A stretch of 64,000 bases of DNA from Sphaerosporella brunnea. Lineage: Eukaryota; Ascomycota; Pezizomycetes; Pezizales; Pyronemataceae. Position numbers and translations under genes: made by a program. Below are positions 45,063 through 57,385 of the stretch, piece by piece. Position 1 is the first letter of the stretch. Each line of letters starts with the position of its first letter. Where the stretch lies: the NCBI GenBank assembly GCA_008704415.1, contig VXIS01000105.1:1-64000 (forward strand). Direction: 5' to 3'. Under the pieces are notes generated by a model. It was not told the origin of the DNA and made no database searches. It saw only the letters and a list, made by a program, of their open reading frames with translations.

Positions 45063-46141
45063 TGATGGGGTGAGGTTGAAACAGAGTGTTGGGGGGTTGC
45101 CGATCCTAGGGCATGGGTTTATACAAGCACTAGAGCATGCGCAACACTTAGTTTCGGTAGCGCGACAGGGGGTTGAGCGATCAAAACAACCACAGAAGAG
45201 AATCTGTATACCACATCACAACGAAAAAAAAATTATTCCTGAAGCGCAGAAAGAAAGAGAATCATGTGTAGAGTAATTCTACGCTTTCCAAATCCAATTT
45301 GGAGCCGTGGTTGTAGAGCTATAACGGTCAAAAGAACAACTAAGCCGCACAGAGCCGCACAGAGCCGCACAGAGCCGCAATCTAAGCCAAAAAGGTAACC
45401 ATTTCACTTACATAAGCTGCTATTTCCTTCGTGACTCCCTTCAGCATATTCTCGTTGCTGTTGAGTCAAGCCCGTCATATGCCATGATCTTGCTTCTCAT
45501 GGCAAACCTGCAAATCCATAGCTTCCAGCCTCTCTAATTCCCCCGCAGGCTTAAGCGTCTCCACGTGACCCGCACGCGCGCTTAATCCCGGATATCTCAT
45601 TGCTTTCTGATCCATCTATTTCAAACCGTCATTCTTCTTCCCCGTCTCCGTTGCTTGGACCGCTTTCGTACTCTCTCCTCGTCTTTTGTTCTCTTCACTT
45701 TGCGGGACGGATCGAACCCCGCATCGCGTATCTGTCTGTGTTGCGCCAACGAAGCCACCACCCCCGCCTCCCAAAAAAAAAAGGCACCGCCAATTTCTCT
45801 CCCAACTGTTGCGTTGTGGGGTTGGCTTCGGGGGGAATACCATTTGTCGGCTGCTTCTAAATTACTATGGAGACCACATAGAGCTGAAACCCGAACTCTC
45901 TCAGGCAGCTCTGCCCCCCCCCCCCCCGTAAACTTGCCTGCACACCCCATTCCATCTCGCAATCCCATAATCATTCACCTTTTAACCTCCCAACTTTTCT
46001 AGCCCCCTTCAATCCCCCCCCCCCCCCGATCTCTCTGATTGCGACTGTCCGGCGTGTTTGCTGAAAACTTCTTGAATTGAAGCTGGCTGGCTGCTGACTG
46101 TGAGCGATCAAGCCATTCGTGCGCTTGGCGCTCTCGGAAAC
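45063..46141. promoter_or_regulatory. 1.1-kb divergent promoter region, TAP42 and RhoGEF
   Basis: No coding signal. Contains a four-copy 10-bp repeat (45,341-45,380), CT-rich stretches, and C-homopolymers (about 45,906-45,928 and 46,015-46,027) just upstream of the RhoGEF, which may be part of its long leader. Confidence 0.5.
45341..45380. repeat. Four tandem copies of a 10-bp unit
   Basis: AGAGCCGCAC repeated four times (the first and last copies slightly changed), within the TAP42/RhoGEF intergenic region. Too short and spacer-free to be a CRISPR. A possible binding-site cluster or slippage product. Confidence 0.8.
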
Positions 46142-49100
46142 ATGGCATCTCTCTCGCCTCCAGCTCCAGATCTTACCACCTGCACTCCCTACTGTGCAAC
46201 CGACCCGGTGCTAGGCCATATCGTCGTCTTCTACAATCATGCCGTCTCGCAAACCACCTCGCCCATCTCCAACAGGATCGAGGCGCACATCCTCAGCTGT
46301 GCGGGGTTCCAGACTTATCCGAAGCTCATCTTGACCCACTCGTCGCCGCTGTACGCCGCCGTGAACCACCTTCCGCTGCAGAAACAATCGTCCGAGCTGC
46401 ATCGAGGCCTCGCGATTGCCGTTTTGAAATACTTTTCGGAGCTGTCGAAAGCCGTCAAAGAGACTATCTTGAGGAGCAAGAGCAATGGTGCGGCGCCGAG
46501 AGAGGGCCAGGCTGTGGCCTTCGATGAGATGCATGCGGGCGACCTTGCCGCACGGCTGAAAGAGGTGGAATCGGACAGTTTGGCGCACGACCTGATTTGT
46601 GCCATGTCTGAGCGTTTCGTAGGCTCGGTTGATTTGGATATTGTTGTGCGATCACAGGAACCCGGTGCGCCAGAAATAACCCCCGAGTCGATCCCGGAGG
46701 AAGTGGAGAAATTTTTGGATCGTTTCGGAGAGCCGTCATATCTTCCATTTACCAAACTCAAGCGCTCTGCGAGCAAACCGGCGTCGGCGCAGACACGGCC
46801 GAGGTCACTTCAGGACACAGCGGAAGCTCTGAATCGTGAGCTGGATGAGCTACGATACACCGAGGAAAACTATGTTGCCAAGCTACGAGAATTGTTGGAG
46901 GACACGGTAAAGCCTCTAAAACAGCGGCGGCCATCGTCAAGAAAGGGAGAGGGCTCAGCACTGTCGCCCAAGGAACTGGATATTCTGTTTCCACCATGTT
47001 TGGAGGCTATAATTGAGGTTAATTCACAATTTCTGGAGAGGATCCGGGATAGTGGGATCGAGGAGTTCAGCAAGTGCTGCCTGGAAATGTTTCCTACTTT
47101 TAAGAAACCCTATGAGGAGTACATGCAGGCCAGCGCGGAGTTTCCTCAGCTACTCGCAAAACTCACGAAGCACAAAGATTCGTCTGTCTCTAAGAGGGTT
47201 CAGCAAACCGGAGAGCAACGGTTACGTTCATTAATTATTGAGCCGGTGCAGAGGCTCCCTAGGTACTCGCTGCTGATAGACAACATGGTGAACATCCTGC
47301 CTCCCGAACACCATTCTCTGAAACATCTCAATGCCGCGCGCGATGTAATAACAGAGATCTGCTCACTGCAATCATCGGAATCGACTGAACGGACAACCAC
47401 GGTCAAACGGCTCCAGACCATTATCGCATCATGGCCTGTATTATTACACCCTACTGGAAGACTTATAACTGCCGTTGACTTTTTCGATATATTGCCGCCC
47501 TTTAATGATAACACTTCTGAAGCGATATCATCAATTTTGCTCCTCTTTCCGGACTGCGTGGCGATACTCCGGAGGCCTAGTTCGAGATCAATGCTTGCTA
47601 GAGGAATCATGGCGGAAGTCGATCGACCGGGTGGTGGGATCTCTATTGCCTCTGGAAGCGCAGCAAGGAGGGAAGGCGGAGGTCACGACTTGCAATTCCT
47701 GGGGTGGATCGACATCATGGATATTAGGCTTGCGTCAAGTGACTCTGGAACCGTATTGTGGATGACTCTGTCCAGTAATCTTAAGGATGGGTGGGATGTG
47801 CGAGGCGGGGGTACCAGCTTACGGAAAATGCGCCTCTTGAATCAATACGAAGGCCGTGCCTATAAAGTGGAGGAGGAATTCGTGAAGGCCAGGCTCGAGC
47901 GACGGATGGGCCGCAAGACGAAGGGTGTTGTTGGACTACGAGAGGGCAAGTACGAAGGTTTAACGCTCTGGAGTTGTGTGTGGGGCAGTCAGGAGGTGTA
48001 TGCTGCGGAGAAGCGGAAAGGCTCGACGGTCGTGTATCTGGACATCGGCAGCACCGGTTCGAACACGGCTAGGTCTCAGCTGATGAGTGAAGTGGGTAAA
48101 GATTGTGTTGATATCGTTTTCAGCTTGGAGGAGGTCAAGGCAAAACAGCTGAGACTGGAGTGCCGAAGTTGGAACGAATATTCGTCAACCGATACGGTCC
48201 AACACGAAGAACTACTCCCAGCGTTTGCAATGAGATTGTCTTCATTGTTACGCCTTCACGCCTCACCGCAACACCCACCGTTAACGTCGGCATTGCTCTC
48301 TGCAAACAGAAAGCTGATGCGTTCACTTGGTGCGTTTGAAAGCGAGGGGAGATTCGGAAAGTTACGAGCACCGAGTCCGGTCAAGTTGATCAACTCGATC
48401 CTGAACACTCCCGGCAGCCCAAGCAAATCAGCAAGAGCTGGATTGTTGGATCGCACCCAGAGTCAGATACTTCCCCTGCGACCTGAACGTCCCATCAGCA
48501 TGCTGCATAGAGGTAGTACCGCCCTAGGCTTGGTCGACGACGAAGAATCGCAGGATGGTGGAACCCGCCACAAGATCATAATGCCGACCGAAAGCCCGCT
48601 TCGAAAACTAGAAGACACTTTTGAGGCATTTGTCAATGCCATCAGAATGATAGGTTCCTCTGGGCTCGATCTTAGGCCACTGCACGAGATCTACAAAGTG
48701 GATAACGATGCCGTCGAGATGTTTTTGGACCAACTAATAACAGATCCAAGGAGCGTTCGCATAGAGCAAGATACTGGGATCGACGTGGTTTATGTTGCTT
48801 TTGCAAGGTTTTTGAGCGAGGACTGGAGGGAGGGTATGGGCCCGGTCGTCAGCGAGTCTGCTTTACAAGAGCTACAGCGGAAGAGCGAGACATTGCATCC
48901 TGGAGACTTCGAGGACTTCTTTAGAATTTTTGTTCTTGATTGGACGCCACAGAACAAGAGGGCATTCCGCACCCTCATCGTTTTACTCAGGGAGATGCAA
49001 GAGAAGGTTGAAGACGAGGATGACATGGGCATTCTGACAAAGGCCTTTACAGAACTTCTTGTGGGCACGGAAGTCAATGCTTTGGATTATATGGGCCTGG

Positions 49101-50777
49101 TTGATATGTTTGTTGGAGATATGAACACATTATTCAGCGGTCAGTGCCTATCATTTTATTACCGAATGCAGTCTGAGTATTTGTTTAGAGGCCCCTCCAC
49201 CGCAGCTCGAGAACGGCGCCGTCAAGCGTGCCAAATCTATGAACACGCCCAATCAATCGTCTCTCCGGAAACGATTAGGCCTGACCCATACCTCATCTAT
49301 GCGAGACCCATATCGATCTGACAAGGACAAGGCCCAGTCAGTCTGGCGAACATTGAGCAAGCGGGACAAGGACAACGCGAAGACCCGGATGGAACGCTCC
49401 AAGTCTATTGACAATTCCGCCCGTCCCAAGATCGAATTGCCGCCGCCGGTACCACTTTTGCCTCCTGGGCCACGGCCACCGTCTAGAGACCGGTTTAATT
49501 CCGGTCGGCCAATCGTGGTGGGTGCCGGCCCTGCAACGCCCATCCAAGCCATGCGGCCATTATCGACAGTGATGTTGGCATCACCAATCAACCTGGCGTC
49601 TCCAGAGCCGTTGAACCCTCGCCGCAAGCGAAGGAGCAGTTTGAGCGACCTCACCAATCATCCAGAGTATCGCCCGCTCATCCCTGCCAAAGATAAGCCA
49701 CCAGTCGGGAGCAACGTTGAAGAAATTGACGATATCCCCCCTCCGCCGCCACCGCACTCCTCTACTCCCCCTTTGCGGCTATCGCATTCGCCCACACCAC
49801 CTCTATACCCAACGCCACCTCTGCACCCCACTCCGCCTCTATATCCCACTCCACCTCTAAACCCGACTCCACCTCTACAACCCATCCTGCCTTTACAGCC
49901 CACACCACCGCCATATCCACCGTACAGCGTGCACAGCGATGCACCCCCTCCTCTTGTGCTTCCAAAGAAAACACACAGCCCCATATACACTGACCCCCAG
50001 CGTCTTGACCCACCACATGGCGATCGAAGCGGGAAGGACTCCCCACCGTCCTCTCTCTCACGACATCCAACCATGCGGAAATCCTTTGGCGCCTCCACGG
50101 CCGTACCGGTTTCGCAGCGACTGAAGATGCAAAGCACGCAAAAGCTACGTGAACGTCTCAACAACGAAAAACAAGCCCTCAGCACTGCGGCCGTAGACTC
50201 CAGCCTCCAGCGCGAAATTGACCTAATTGGTGCGGAACTCAACTCCGCTATGAACCTTAGTTCCTCCTCACTGCGCACACGCACGACTCCGTCACAGACA
50301 CTGCAAGCCGAGAAGCTGCGGGATCTTTCCTTGCGGCTTTTGGCAGTGGAGGCAAGAGTTAGCCTCCTTTCATCCTCCAACGCCAACTCGGCAGAGGTGG
50401 AGAAATTGAAGGTTCAGCTGAGCAAGAAGGAGAAGGAACTGGAAGATGTGGATAAGCTGCTGAATGACTGCGTCGCCGAAAACGACGTCATGTTTGAGCG
50501 GTTCAATGAGGAGCTCGTCAAGATGAGCAATGGATTTAAGTTGGGCAAGGGCGAGGCCGAGGTGCTGGAAATGCTCAAAGTTGTCAGGGAGGAACAGGCG
50601 AGGTTGAAGAGGGAGAACATGTAATCCCCACCCATCACCCCATGCGCAGTCTGATGCTGTGCTGTGCTAACTTGCCCCAGGCTTCTCCGCAGAGAAAATA
50701 TAGCCCTCAAAACGCCGGCACTACAGGCGTCCCCGGAGAAGAAGGGCCCCGGCCACCACTACGGTATGAGTTTTTAG
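46142..50777 (+). CDS. Large Rho guanine nucleotide exchange factor (DH-PH)
   Basis: A Rho-family GEF; which GTPase it acts on cannot be told. Exons: 46142-49139, 49189-50620, 50681-50777, coding 1,508 aa. The DH domain spans about residues 225-410 (LRYTEENYVAKLRELLED, FKKPYEEYM, and the CR3 block SLIIEPVQRLPRYSLLIDNM). A PH-like domain follows (about 440-620: AVDFFDILPPF, SSILLLFPDCVAILRR). The middle part is helical with KLEDTFEAFVNAIRMIGS. The C-terminal third has a proline-rich repeat (about 1,200-1,245) and a closing coiled coil (EVEKLKVQLSKKEKELEDVD). The frame has GTG at 46,100; the first ATG is 46,142. The end of exon 1 needs the 49-nt intron; reading through gives an early stop at 49,321. 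The final 31 residues after the last intron are tentative. Confidence 0.83.
49797..49919 (+). repeat. 18-bp coding repeat, PTPPLx hexapeptide
   Basis: Seven imperfect tandem copies of an 18-bp unit inside the RhoGEF gene encode P-T-P-P-L-(Y/H/Y/N/Q) hexapeptides. This is a candidate SH3-binding, unstructured arm. The third positions have diverged between copies, so the array is not fresh. Confidence 0.8.
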
Positions 50778-52264
50778 AAAAAACGGAAACCGGATGAGCT
50801 GGTTGGTGAGGAGGAAGAGAAGAAGAAGCCGCTGGTGACGCTTGCATCCCTGAGGAGGAAGAGGGATCAGTCGGAAAATAGGAGAGGTAGATGATGGATC
50901 GGGAGGGGAACATGTACGACGAGTCTTTGGGGCGGTCTGGAGTACTTAGAGGTGAAGTATACCCTCTATTACTGTGGCGAATGCTGGCTGCAATGGCTAT
51001 AACGCGTATCGCTCTTGTGGCTTCTTTGGCAGAGGGGCATAGGAGTTTCTCTGAGTGCTTCCGCGGCCAATTGAATTCGACACCGAGTAATTGTGAGTGA
51101 GTTCAAAACTGCGTATGCCACCATACTTCACCGCTATGCAAAAACACCCTCCTATTCTACCAGCCTGAGTATTGCAAAGAATTCCTTCTTCTAATCCGCA
51201 CTAAACAGCGTTTCAAAACAAAGCAAACTGGTGTACGCTTCGCACCGGGCAGCCATACTTCCCACGTGCTGCTGCTGCTCGCGATGTGTAAATCCTTGCC
51301 GTCAGTTGCACCAAGCAAACTATTTTCAACAATTGAAGGATTGGATCATAGTGGGTCACTCGCACTTGCTCGAAGGAGAGTAGTATTTCACTGTTGCATT
51401 CGATCGTTGCAAGGCTTCCCGGAAAAAGAACAGAAGATGTGCGCAATTCACGTATGGTTGGGGACACCTGGTCGCGGTGAATTCATTTTCGCTTAGTAAT
51501 ACATACAAAATAACCGAGTGATAAGCGTGAATCTTCTTGTTTTGACAGCCAGGCGACAATTGTCCAAAATCGGCGACCCCACATCCTCGACAACCAGGAA
51601 GAATCTGGAAAATCCGACTCAATCAGTCGATAGAGCGAGCGAAAACTAGGCGCCTGACAGTCTTCTTTTAAAAAATATTTTTTTTTTTGGTCGAGAATGT
51701 GCGGCTCAAAGACAGGGTGCCCAAAACCCTCCGGCTCTAGATGTCCCCAACCATATACTGGAGTTGTTGGAAGGCCCCACCGCGCGGCCAGATGGGGGGG
51801 AGATCACAAAGGATAAAGTCGCACTTGTACTTCTAGTAGAATGCCGCTTTGCTAGCTTACTTGAGTTTTAGTCAAACATTTACCGTTTGTTGGGGCATCT
51901 TAATATTAACCGAAGAAAGAAAGGCCACTAATTAACTTGAAGGCCTTGGCAACCACCCACTTGATACAGTTGTGCTCGTCGAGATGGAGGGAGTTCATGG
52001 GTGTGTGGGATGGCGGGATTTATACCTCACTGTTTGAAAACCAGTTCAGTCTCGCCAAGGCCTTACGGGACTTAAAAATGAAGGGCGGTGGCGGTGGGAG
52101 AAATGTGTAAATTTTTTTTTTTTTCTTTTTCTTATGCGCTCTTCAAGCAATAGCAACAGTTGTATCTATTCCCTCCCAATCACTGGGGAAAAAAAAAAAA
52201 AAAACGCCCACCCAATCTATCGTTGAAGAAACTAAACTTTTATCTCTTTCTGAGCACATCTTTA
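50778..52264. other. 1.5-kb convergent spacer, RhoGEF to TSR2
   Basis: Holds two 3' UTRs and otherwise nothing recognisable. T tracts at about 51,674-51,688 and 52,112-52,124, an A run at about 52,192-52,204. Short frames lack family signatures. Confidence 0.45.
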
Positions 52265-52873
52265 TTATTTCCTCCTCCTCACAGTCTCAAACCCATCCTC
52301 ATCCACCTCCGGCACCCTCTCTCTCTCTCTCTGCACCGGAACAGGAGCAGCAGCAGCAGCCGGGGTATCCCCCATCTCCTCATCCCCATCCTCATCCTCA
52401 CTAGACCCCGCCTCCTGGTCCGGCTCCTCGACTCTCACGGGCGCGTTATTCCTGGGCTTCGTCAAAAAGCGCTGATGCAGCGCGTCGACGGTGGAAAAGT
52501 CGTTCACAACAATTTTCTTTCTCAGGTCCATAATCGCGCGAGCCACCTACGAAACCCTCTCAGTCTCCGCGAGAAGGGAAGAGGAAAGGGGGAGGGGGAC
52601 CTCAAAAGCGCTATCATCCTCCAAGGCAACTTCAAACTCGTCCTCCATGACCTGCAACAGCGTGCTTTCAACCTCGAACTCGTCAGCATCCGGGATGCTC
52701 TCCCAGAGGTCGGCGATGTGCCCGCACAGCCAGTCGCGCTTGTCGCTGCTCTCAGGCCCGCCCCATTGGCTGTTTACCGCATCTGTGAGTGCAGGCCAGA
52801 AGTTCAGGACCAGTGAGACGCCGAGCTCCCATTTGGAGGTTTGGAGAGGCGTGAATGTGGCGGCGGTGGACAT
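52265..52873 (-). CDS. TSR2: Pre-rRNA-processing protein TSR2
   Basis: Tsr2 is a chaperone (escortin) for ribosomal protein eS26 and acts in 20S pre-rRNA processing. Exons on the minus strand: 52873-52601 and 52546-52265, coding 184 aa (yeast 205). Conserved core: ELGVSLVLNFWPALTDAVNS, QWGGPESSDKRDWL, EVESTLLQVMEDEFEV, then VARAIMDLRKKI. The C-terminus is acidic and ends in DEDGFETVRRRK, matching the common family ending with a D-G-F-x-x-V motif. A short polyalanine run lies at about residues 148-153. It is upstream of, and co-directional with, the WDR48 gene read in the opposite order. Confidence 0.88.
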
Positions 52874-53191
52874 TGTGGTGGTTGTGGTGGTGTGGTGGTG
52901 AGGTGAGGATGGTGGGAAATTTTTGGCATGCCCCACTATGTAACCCGCCTAAGCGAAGCTGATTCATCCCTTCCTTGGACTTCATGCACTGCGTTAGCAT
53001 CTCCGTCCACCGCGCCCTCCCCATTCGCCCTACATTCGCTATATTCGCGAATCGACGCAGGAGTGGGTGGAATTCGGCGCCTAACGAAGACACAAACGAA
53101 ACTGATTTATTAAATTTGACAACGCTCTCAATAATCTTACACTAACATTAAAGCAGAAGAACATACACCTCCTTCGAACTCGTACGAACAT
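52874..53191. other. Spacer between WDR48 and TSR2
   Basis: 318 bp. Includes the TSR2 promoter, with CA-rich DNA on the gene strand directly before the ATG, and the WDR48 3' UTR. Nothing else recognised. Confidence 0.4.
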
Positions 53192-56100
53192 TTACACAGT
53201 CTTCCCGCTTGTGTCCTTCCTCTTCTCCCCCAGTGTCTCCAGTACTGGCCTGTCCTTCCTGCGGTAATGCAACGTCACGTCACCGCCTGTCTTCCAGACA
53301 AAGCTGCGAATGGTAGCCAGTGTCATCGTTGGGGGTACAATCTGCCCAGCATCAGCAATCCGAAGGGGGAAAAATCCCAGTCAAGAAAGTTTCAGACACA
53401 CCTGATCATGACAAAACAACTCCAACCACTCCTCAGGCTTTGGTGGGTCCCCACCATCCTTAGGCTTGGGAACGTAACTGGTGTTCATAAACGGCGGGGC
53501 CAGATGTTCAGCCACGTATGCCAGTACCTTTTTAGCCCTGAGCATCCGGTTTGCATTGAGGCGCGAATTCTTTCCCTCGCTTTGCGTGTCAAAGATTGAG
53601 TGAGCATATATCTCTTTGATTGTGGTGGGGGATAGGATGAAGCACCTTCCCGATTCGCTTGGCAGGACTGGTAGTTCGTCCTGCCACGGGACGAGCACAA
53701 AGCTGACTTTGATGGTGTCCTTGAATGGCGTGCGGTTGAGGAGGAGGAGCTCTGCCAGCCATGCCGGCATCACCCGTTCCAGAAGATCCGCGTCTTCCCC
53801 GAGTGAGCCGACTGTGCCACGGTAGAGATCTGCCACGCCGCCAAAATCGGGCTTTTCTTCTTGCACGATGATGCTGGTACCGTGTGGTGGCTTCAGCACG
53901 GGGGTTTCCTGCGGAAGACTTGGGCTAATCACCGTGGTGATTCCTTCATCGGATGTATCCCGTTCGTAACCGGCACGTATCTTTCGTATCACTGCCCCAA
54001 GGGTTTCGTCCAGTGCGTCCGGCTTGTCTGAATTTTCTTCTGCAACTGTTTGCTCCGAAGGTTTCTCGTCAGTGTTTGGAAGCGGCGACTTCGTGCCCAT
54101 ATCCGTCGAAGCGGAACGACCGAGCTTCTTGTTCCCAAATGGTCTCCACCCGAAGCGCGAGGTGCCCTTTTCCTCTTTTGTCTCGACAGGTGATCCAGGT
54201 ACTTCCTCCGGCTCCCCAGGTGTTGCACCGCTGTTTTTGACTAGTGGACTAGACACTCCTCCGCCGCTGGAAAAGTAGTCCACGCTCTGACGTTCCATCG
54301 ATTTTCTGGCAGTATCACCGTCCCACGGCGTGGTCATGAATGACACATTAGGCGTGGCTACGCCGATTCCCATGTTGGGGGTTTGCGGGAAAAGATAGAA
54401 TCCGCTGCCGGTGTTTTTGGCTGTTGGAGTGGTGACGGGGCTCCCGGCAGCATCTATCATGGAAAACGTGGTGGGAGGAAGTTGCAGTTGTATGTTTTCT
54501 TTTCGCACCCGCTTTTCTTCCAGCGTTTTCCGGTACTCTTCATCTCGCCGTATCTCCTCGTCGATCAGGTTACTGAACAGATACCGTAATACCCACTTGC
54601 CCATGTTGACTTTCAAGAGTTAGCCATGGTTGGGAGCAGAGAGAACAGGTGGGCCTACTTCTCTGATCATCTCTGAATTCGAGCTTTTCTTCTATGTCCG
54701 CCTCGTCGGCATACATCTCTGCGTCGAAGCAGTAATTTTCCTCTAAGACACACGCGAGCTTTCCAGTACGGGTATCAACTTGACACCAGTTTGCAATACT
54801 GTCCGTGGTATTGACCTCCATGGCTACGTCCTCCAAATGTCGCTCGCCGAAAGACTTAATCGGCACACATTTCAAGAGATCCCACATTACGACCTCTCCG
54901 GCAGTATCAACTGTCAGTACTCGTCGTCTGTCGTTTAGTAAGAAATGCTTTACCAGCCCACGCTGGCCTTCAATCGTTTCGTCGGGGATTTCATTGTATG
55001 GTACAGTGACACCAGGATCGCCCTCCATGATGGTCTCCGATATGGAAGTCTGCCGGGCGCTGGCCATGGAATATACTGTGACAGCATCGGGATCTCGCAC
55101 ATTCGATGGAAAAGATGAGGACGTGGACATACGCAAAAGCGCGGTGATAGGAATCGCATGTCGACCAGCAGGCGGAGGCGGAGATGAAGCCCCAGTGCCA
55201 ACAGAAGATGTAAAGGGAATCCGTGGCCGAGAGCTTGCAGATGAAGCTACACGCGGCCTGCGATAATCCGACACGAGATCTGCGTTAGTATCTACATCCA
55301 TCCAACGATTGATGCTAGAGCTAGAAGTTGCAGTCCACAGGTAGTCGCCCGCAGCCACCACTTTGTTGACCCCGCCCTTTTCTTGACAAACCGCAACACA
55401 TATTCCGTCCTCAACCTCGGCGACATTGCGGATGTCGGTTTTTGCTATTAGCCCCGAACGGTCGCTGGAATGGAATATTTCGAGGCCTGGGTGCGACGAG
55501 TGTAGCGACCAAACGCTATCATTGTGCATACTAAGCGTGTCCAAACAACGTCCTGCCGTGACACTCCACAGCTTTATGGTGGTGTCCGAGGAGGCTGTGA
55601 GGACCATGTTGCCTTGCTCGCTGACCAATATTGCGCGAACATTGTCTGTGTGGCCGACAAACTTGGTGATGGGTTTCCCTGATCGCGGGTCCCACACTCG
55701 TACACAGCCTTCCGGGCCTCCGCTTGCAACAACGCCGCCGCCGATACCCAACGAGTATACTGAGCCCTTGGTGTTGTTGCCATCTTCGCCCGCTATGTCG
55801 ATCTGCAACTTTTCGCCTCCACCGTTCAAATCCCACACCCGAATTTTCCTATCCAGACCGCCGCTAGCTACCCAGTCCGAGTGCCCACTCGGGGTTGCCA
55901 GACACTTCACATAGTCGCTGTGCACACCTATGGTGTTGGCCTGATGACTCGTCGAGTGCGGTCTCCACAGCTTCACAGTAAGGTCGGACGAGCACGACAC
56001 GACCGCTTCGTTCGAGTGTGCTAGTACGAGGTCGTTTACCCAGTGCGTATGGGCCTGTATCTGATCGCGAAAGGTAGACGGCGTTGGGACCGGCCGAGGA

Positions 56101-56458
56101 ACGTATTCGCTGCCGGGACGATGGTGGGTACTACCTGAGACGTCGACGCCGATATTCCACAAGCATACCACGCCGTCTCGACCAGCGGTGTATCTGCACG
56201 ACGCGACGATGGCCCGTCAATCATTCCGCCTTGCCTTGCATGCGGCAACTTCCCGTCCGGAACCATACTCACAGAATGCCTTGCGGCCTGTCAACGGCCA
56301 AACTGTTGACGCCCAACCTATGACCGCCGGGGGAGTTCGCTAGAGGTAAGACTGCAGGACGCGCATATCAGCGATATGTCGGCGGGCGAAAATACCGAGA
56401 GGGATCAGGTCTCGCGCAACCAACCATAGCTTATTCTCTGTCGCGCCTTCCTGGCCAT
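53192..56458 (-). CDS. WDR48: WD40 protein WDR48/UAF1 (Bun107-like)
   Basis: The WDR48 family activates USP1/USP12/USP46-type deubiquitinases; in fission yeast Bun107 pairs with Ubp9. Exons on the minus strand: 56458-56425, 56351-56273, 56193-54659, 54609-53402, 53341-53192, coding 1,001 aa (Bun107 about 960). The N-terminus [15 protein letters not shown] fits the family. WD repeats fill about residues 20-330 ([78 protein letters not shown]). A second WD-like block ([16 protein letters not shown]) precedes the DUF3337 tail ([18 protein letters not shown] ... [15 protein letters not shown]). The first two exons are only 34 and 79 nt. It lies head to head with the dynein gene. Confidence 0.87.
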
Positions 56459-57385
56459 TCCGCTGGAGCTAGTGCAACCTTCGACGAGACAGAACGCGGA
56501 CGGAAATGGGAGAGGAGGCGACGGTGACGAGGTAAAAGGGTTCGTGGGGACAGAATATCGATGTATGTATCGACAATGTCGGAGCGAGCGCAGCTAGGTT
56601 TAAAATGGTGCTATTCGCAGGCAAAATAATAAAGCTGGCGGGGAAGGCGGGTTAAAGCACGCATCTCGCACGCAGCCCAACATTCCATTCATGTGGAGTG
56701 CGGAAGGTGGGTGCTCAGGGGATCGGATGGCTGTGTTTACATACGAGCTGGATGATGACGTGCATTGCGAATGCGCAGAGAGAAAGCTTCGATGAACTCT
56801 CTATATATACAGCACAGGAATGCGCAGCTCATGATCCTCTGTGCATGCCCCAATTATCGTGAAGACCGAGTGATGTGCAGTGGGCACGAATCTCCACCAA
56901 CCAAACCATCTGCGGCTCGTGAACCCCTGGTTGAGATGCAAGGGCAACATCCCTCTGAGGAAGACACGACCTGCCACAAAAATAATTGAACTGCCGATTC
57001 TGATCCTCTTTGGGTTCCCAGAACTCCCCGGAAAGCCTTTACTTTGCTCCCGAGTATGCTTCTATACATGTGCTCTCTTCCAAACCACGCGTTCCATGTG
57101 CTGAATGGTTGCTCTGGCAAGGGTCCGCGAAATTGGCACCTCCCCTCAAACGTCAGACAGCAACGACCACACTCCCTCCTTAAACCGCCATCCCCGACCA
57201 TCCCCATCACTTCTCAGCCCCCTCTTTGACCCAGGAGCTCTACGCTTAGACGACTTTAATCCCCCATAGTTTCCTGTCCCTCCTTCGACACGCTTTGTCT
57301 TCGAATTCATTATCCTGAGGCCTAAGATAGCTCTGCACGATACCCCTCCAACTACAACCCACTGTGACGAAAACAGCAAAGCATC
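56459..57385. promoter_or_regulatory. Divergent promoter region, WDR48 and dynein heavy chain
   Basis: 927 bp. A TATA-like CTCTATATATAC lies near 56,799-56,810. The last 200 bp before the dynein ATG are CT-rich on the plus strand (a pyrimidine-rich leader typical of highly expressed fungal genes). No coding signal. Confidence 0.5.

Noticed and set aside
45341..45380. Short tandem repeat as a possible CRISPR
   Set aside because: The units are 10 bp with no spacers, in a eukaryotic genome.
45700..45735. tRNA T-arm-like GGGTTCGATCC on the minus strand
   Set aside because: The flanking bases do not form a five-pair T stem, and there is no A box or acceptor stem at the right distance.
49140..49321. 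Early stop of the RhoGEF at 49,321
   Set aside because: A 49-nt intron (49,140-49,188) switches to the downstream frame, which carries the long conserved-looking C-terminus; the read-through end has no support.
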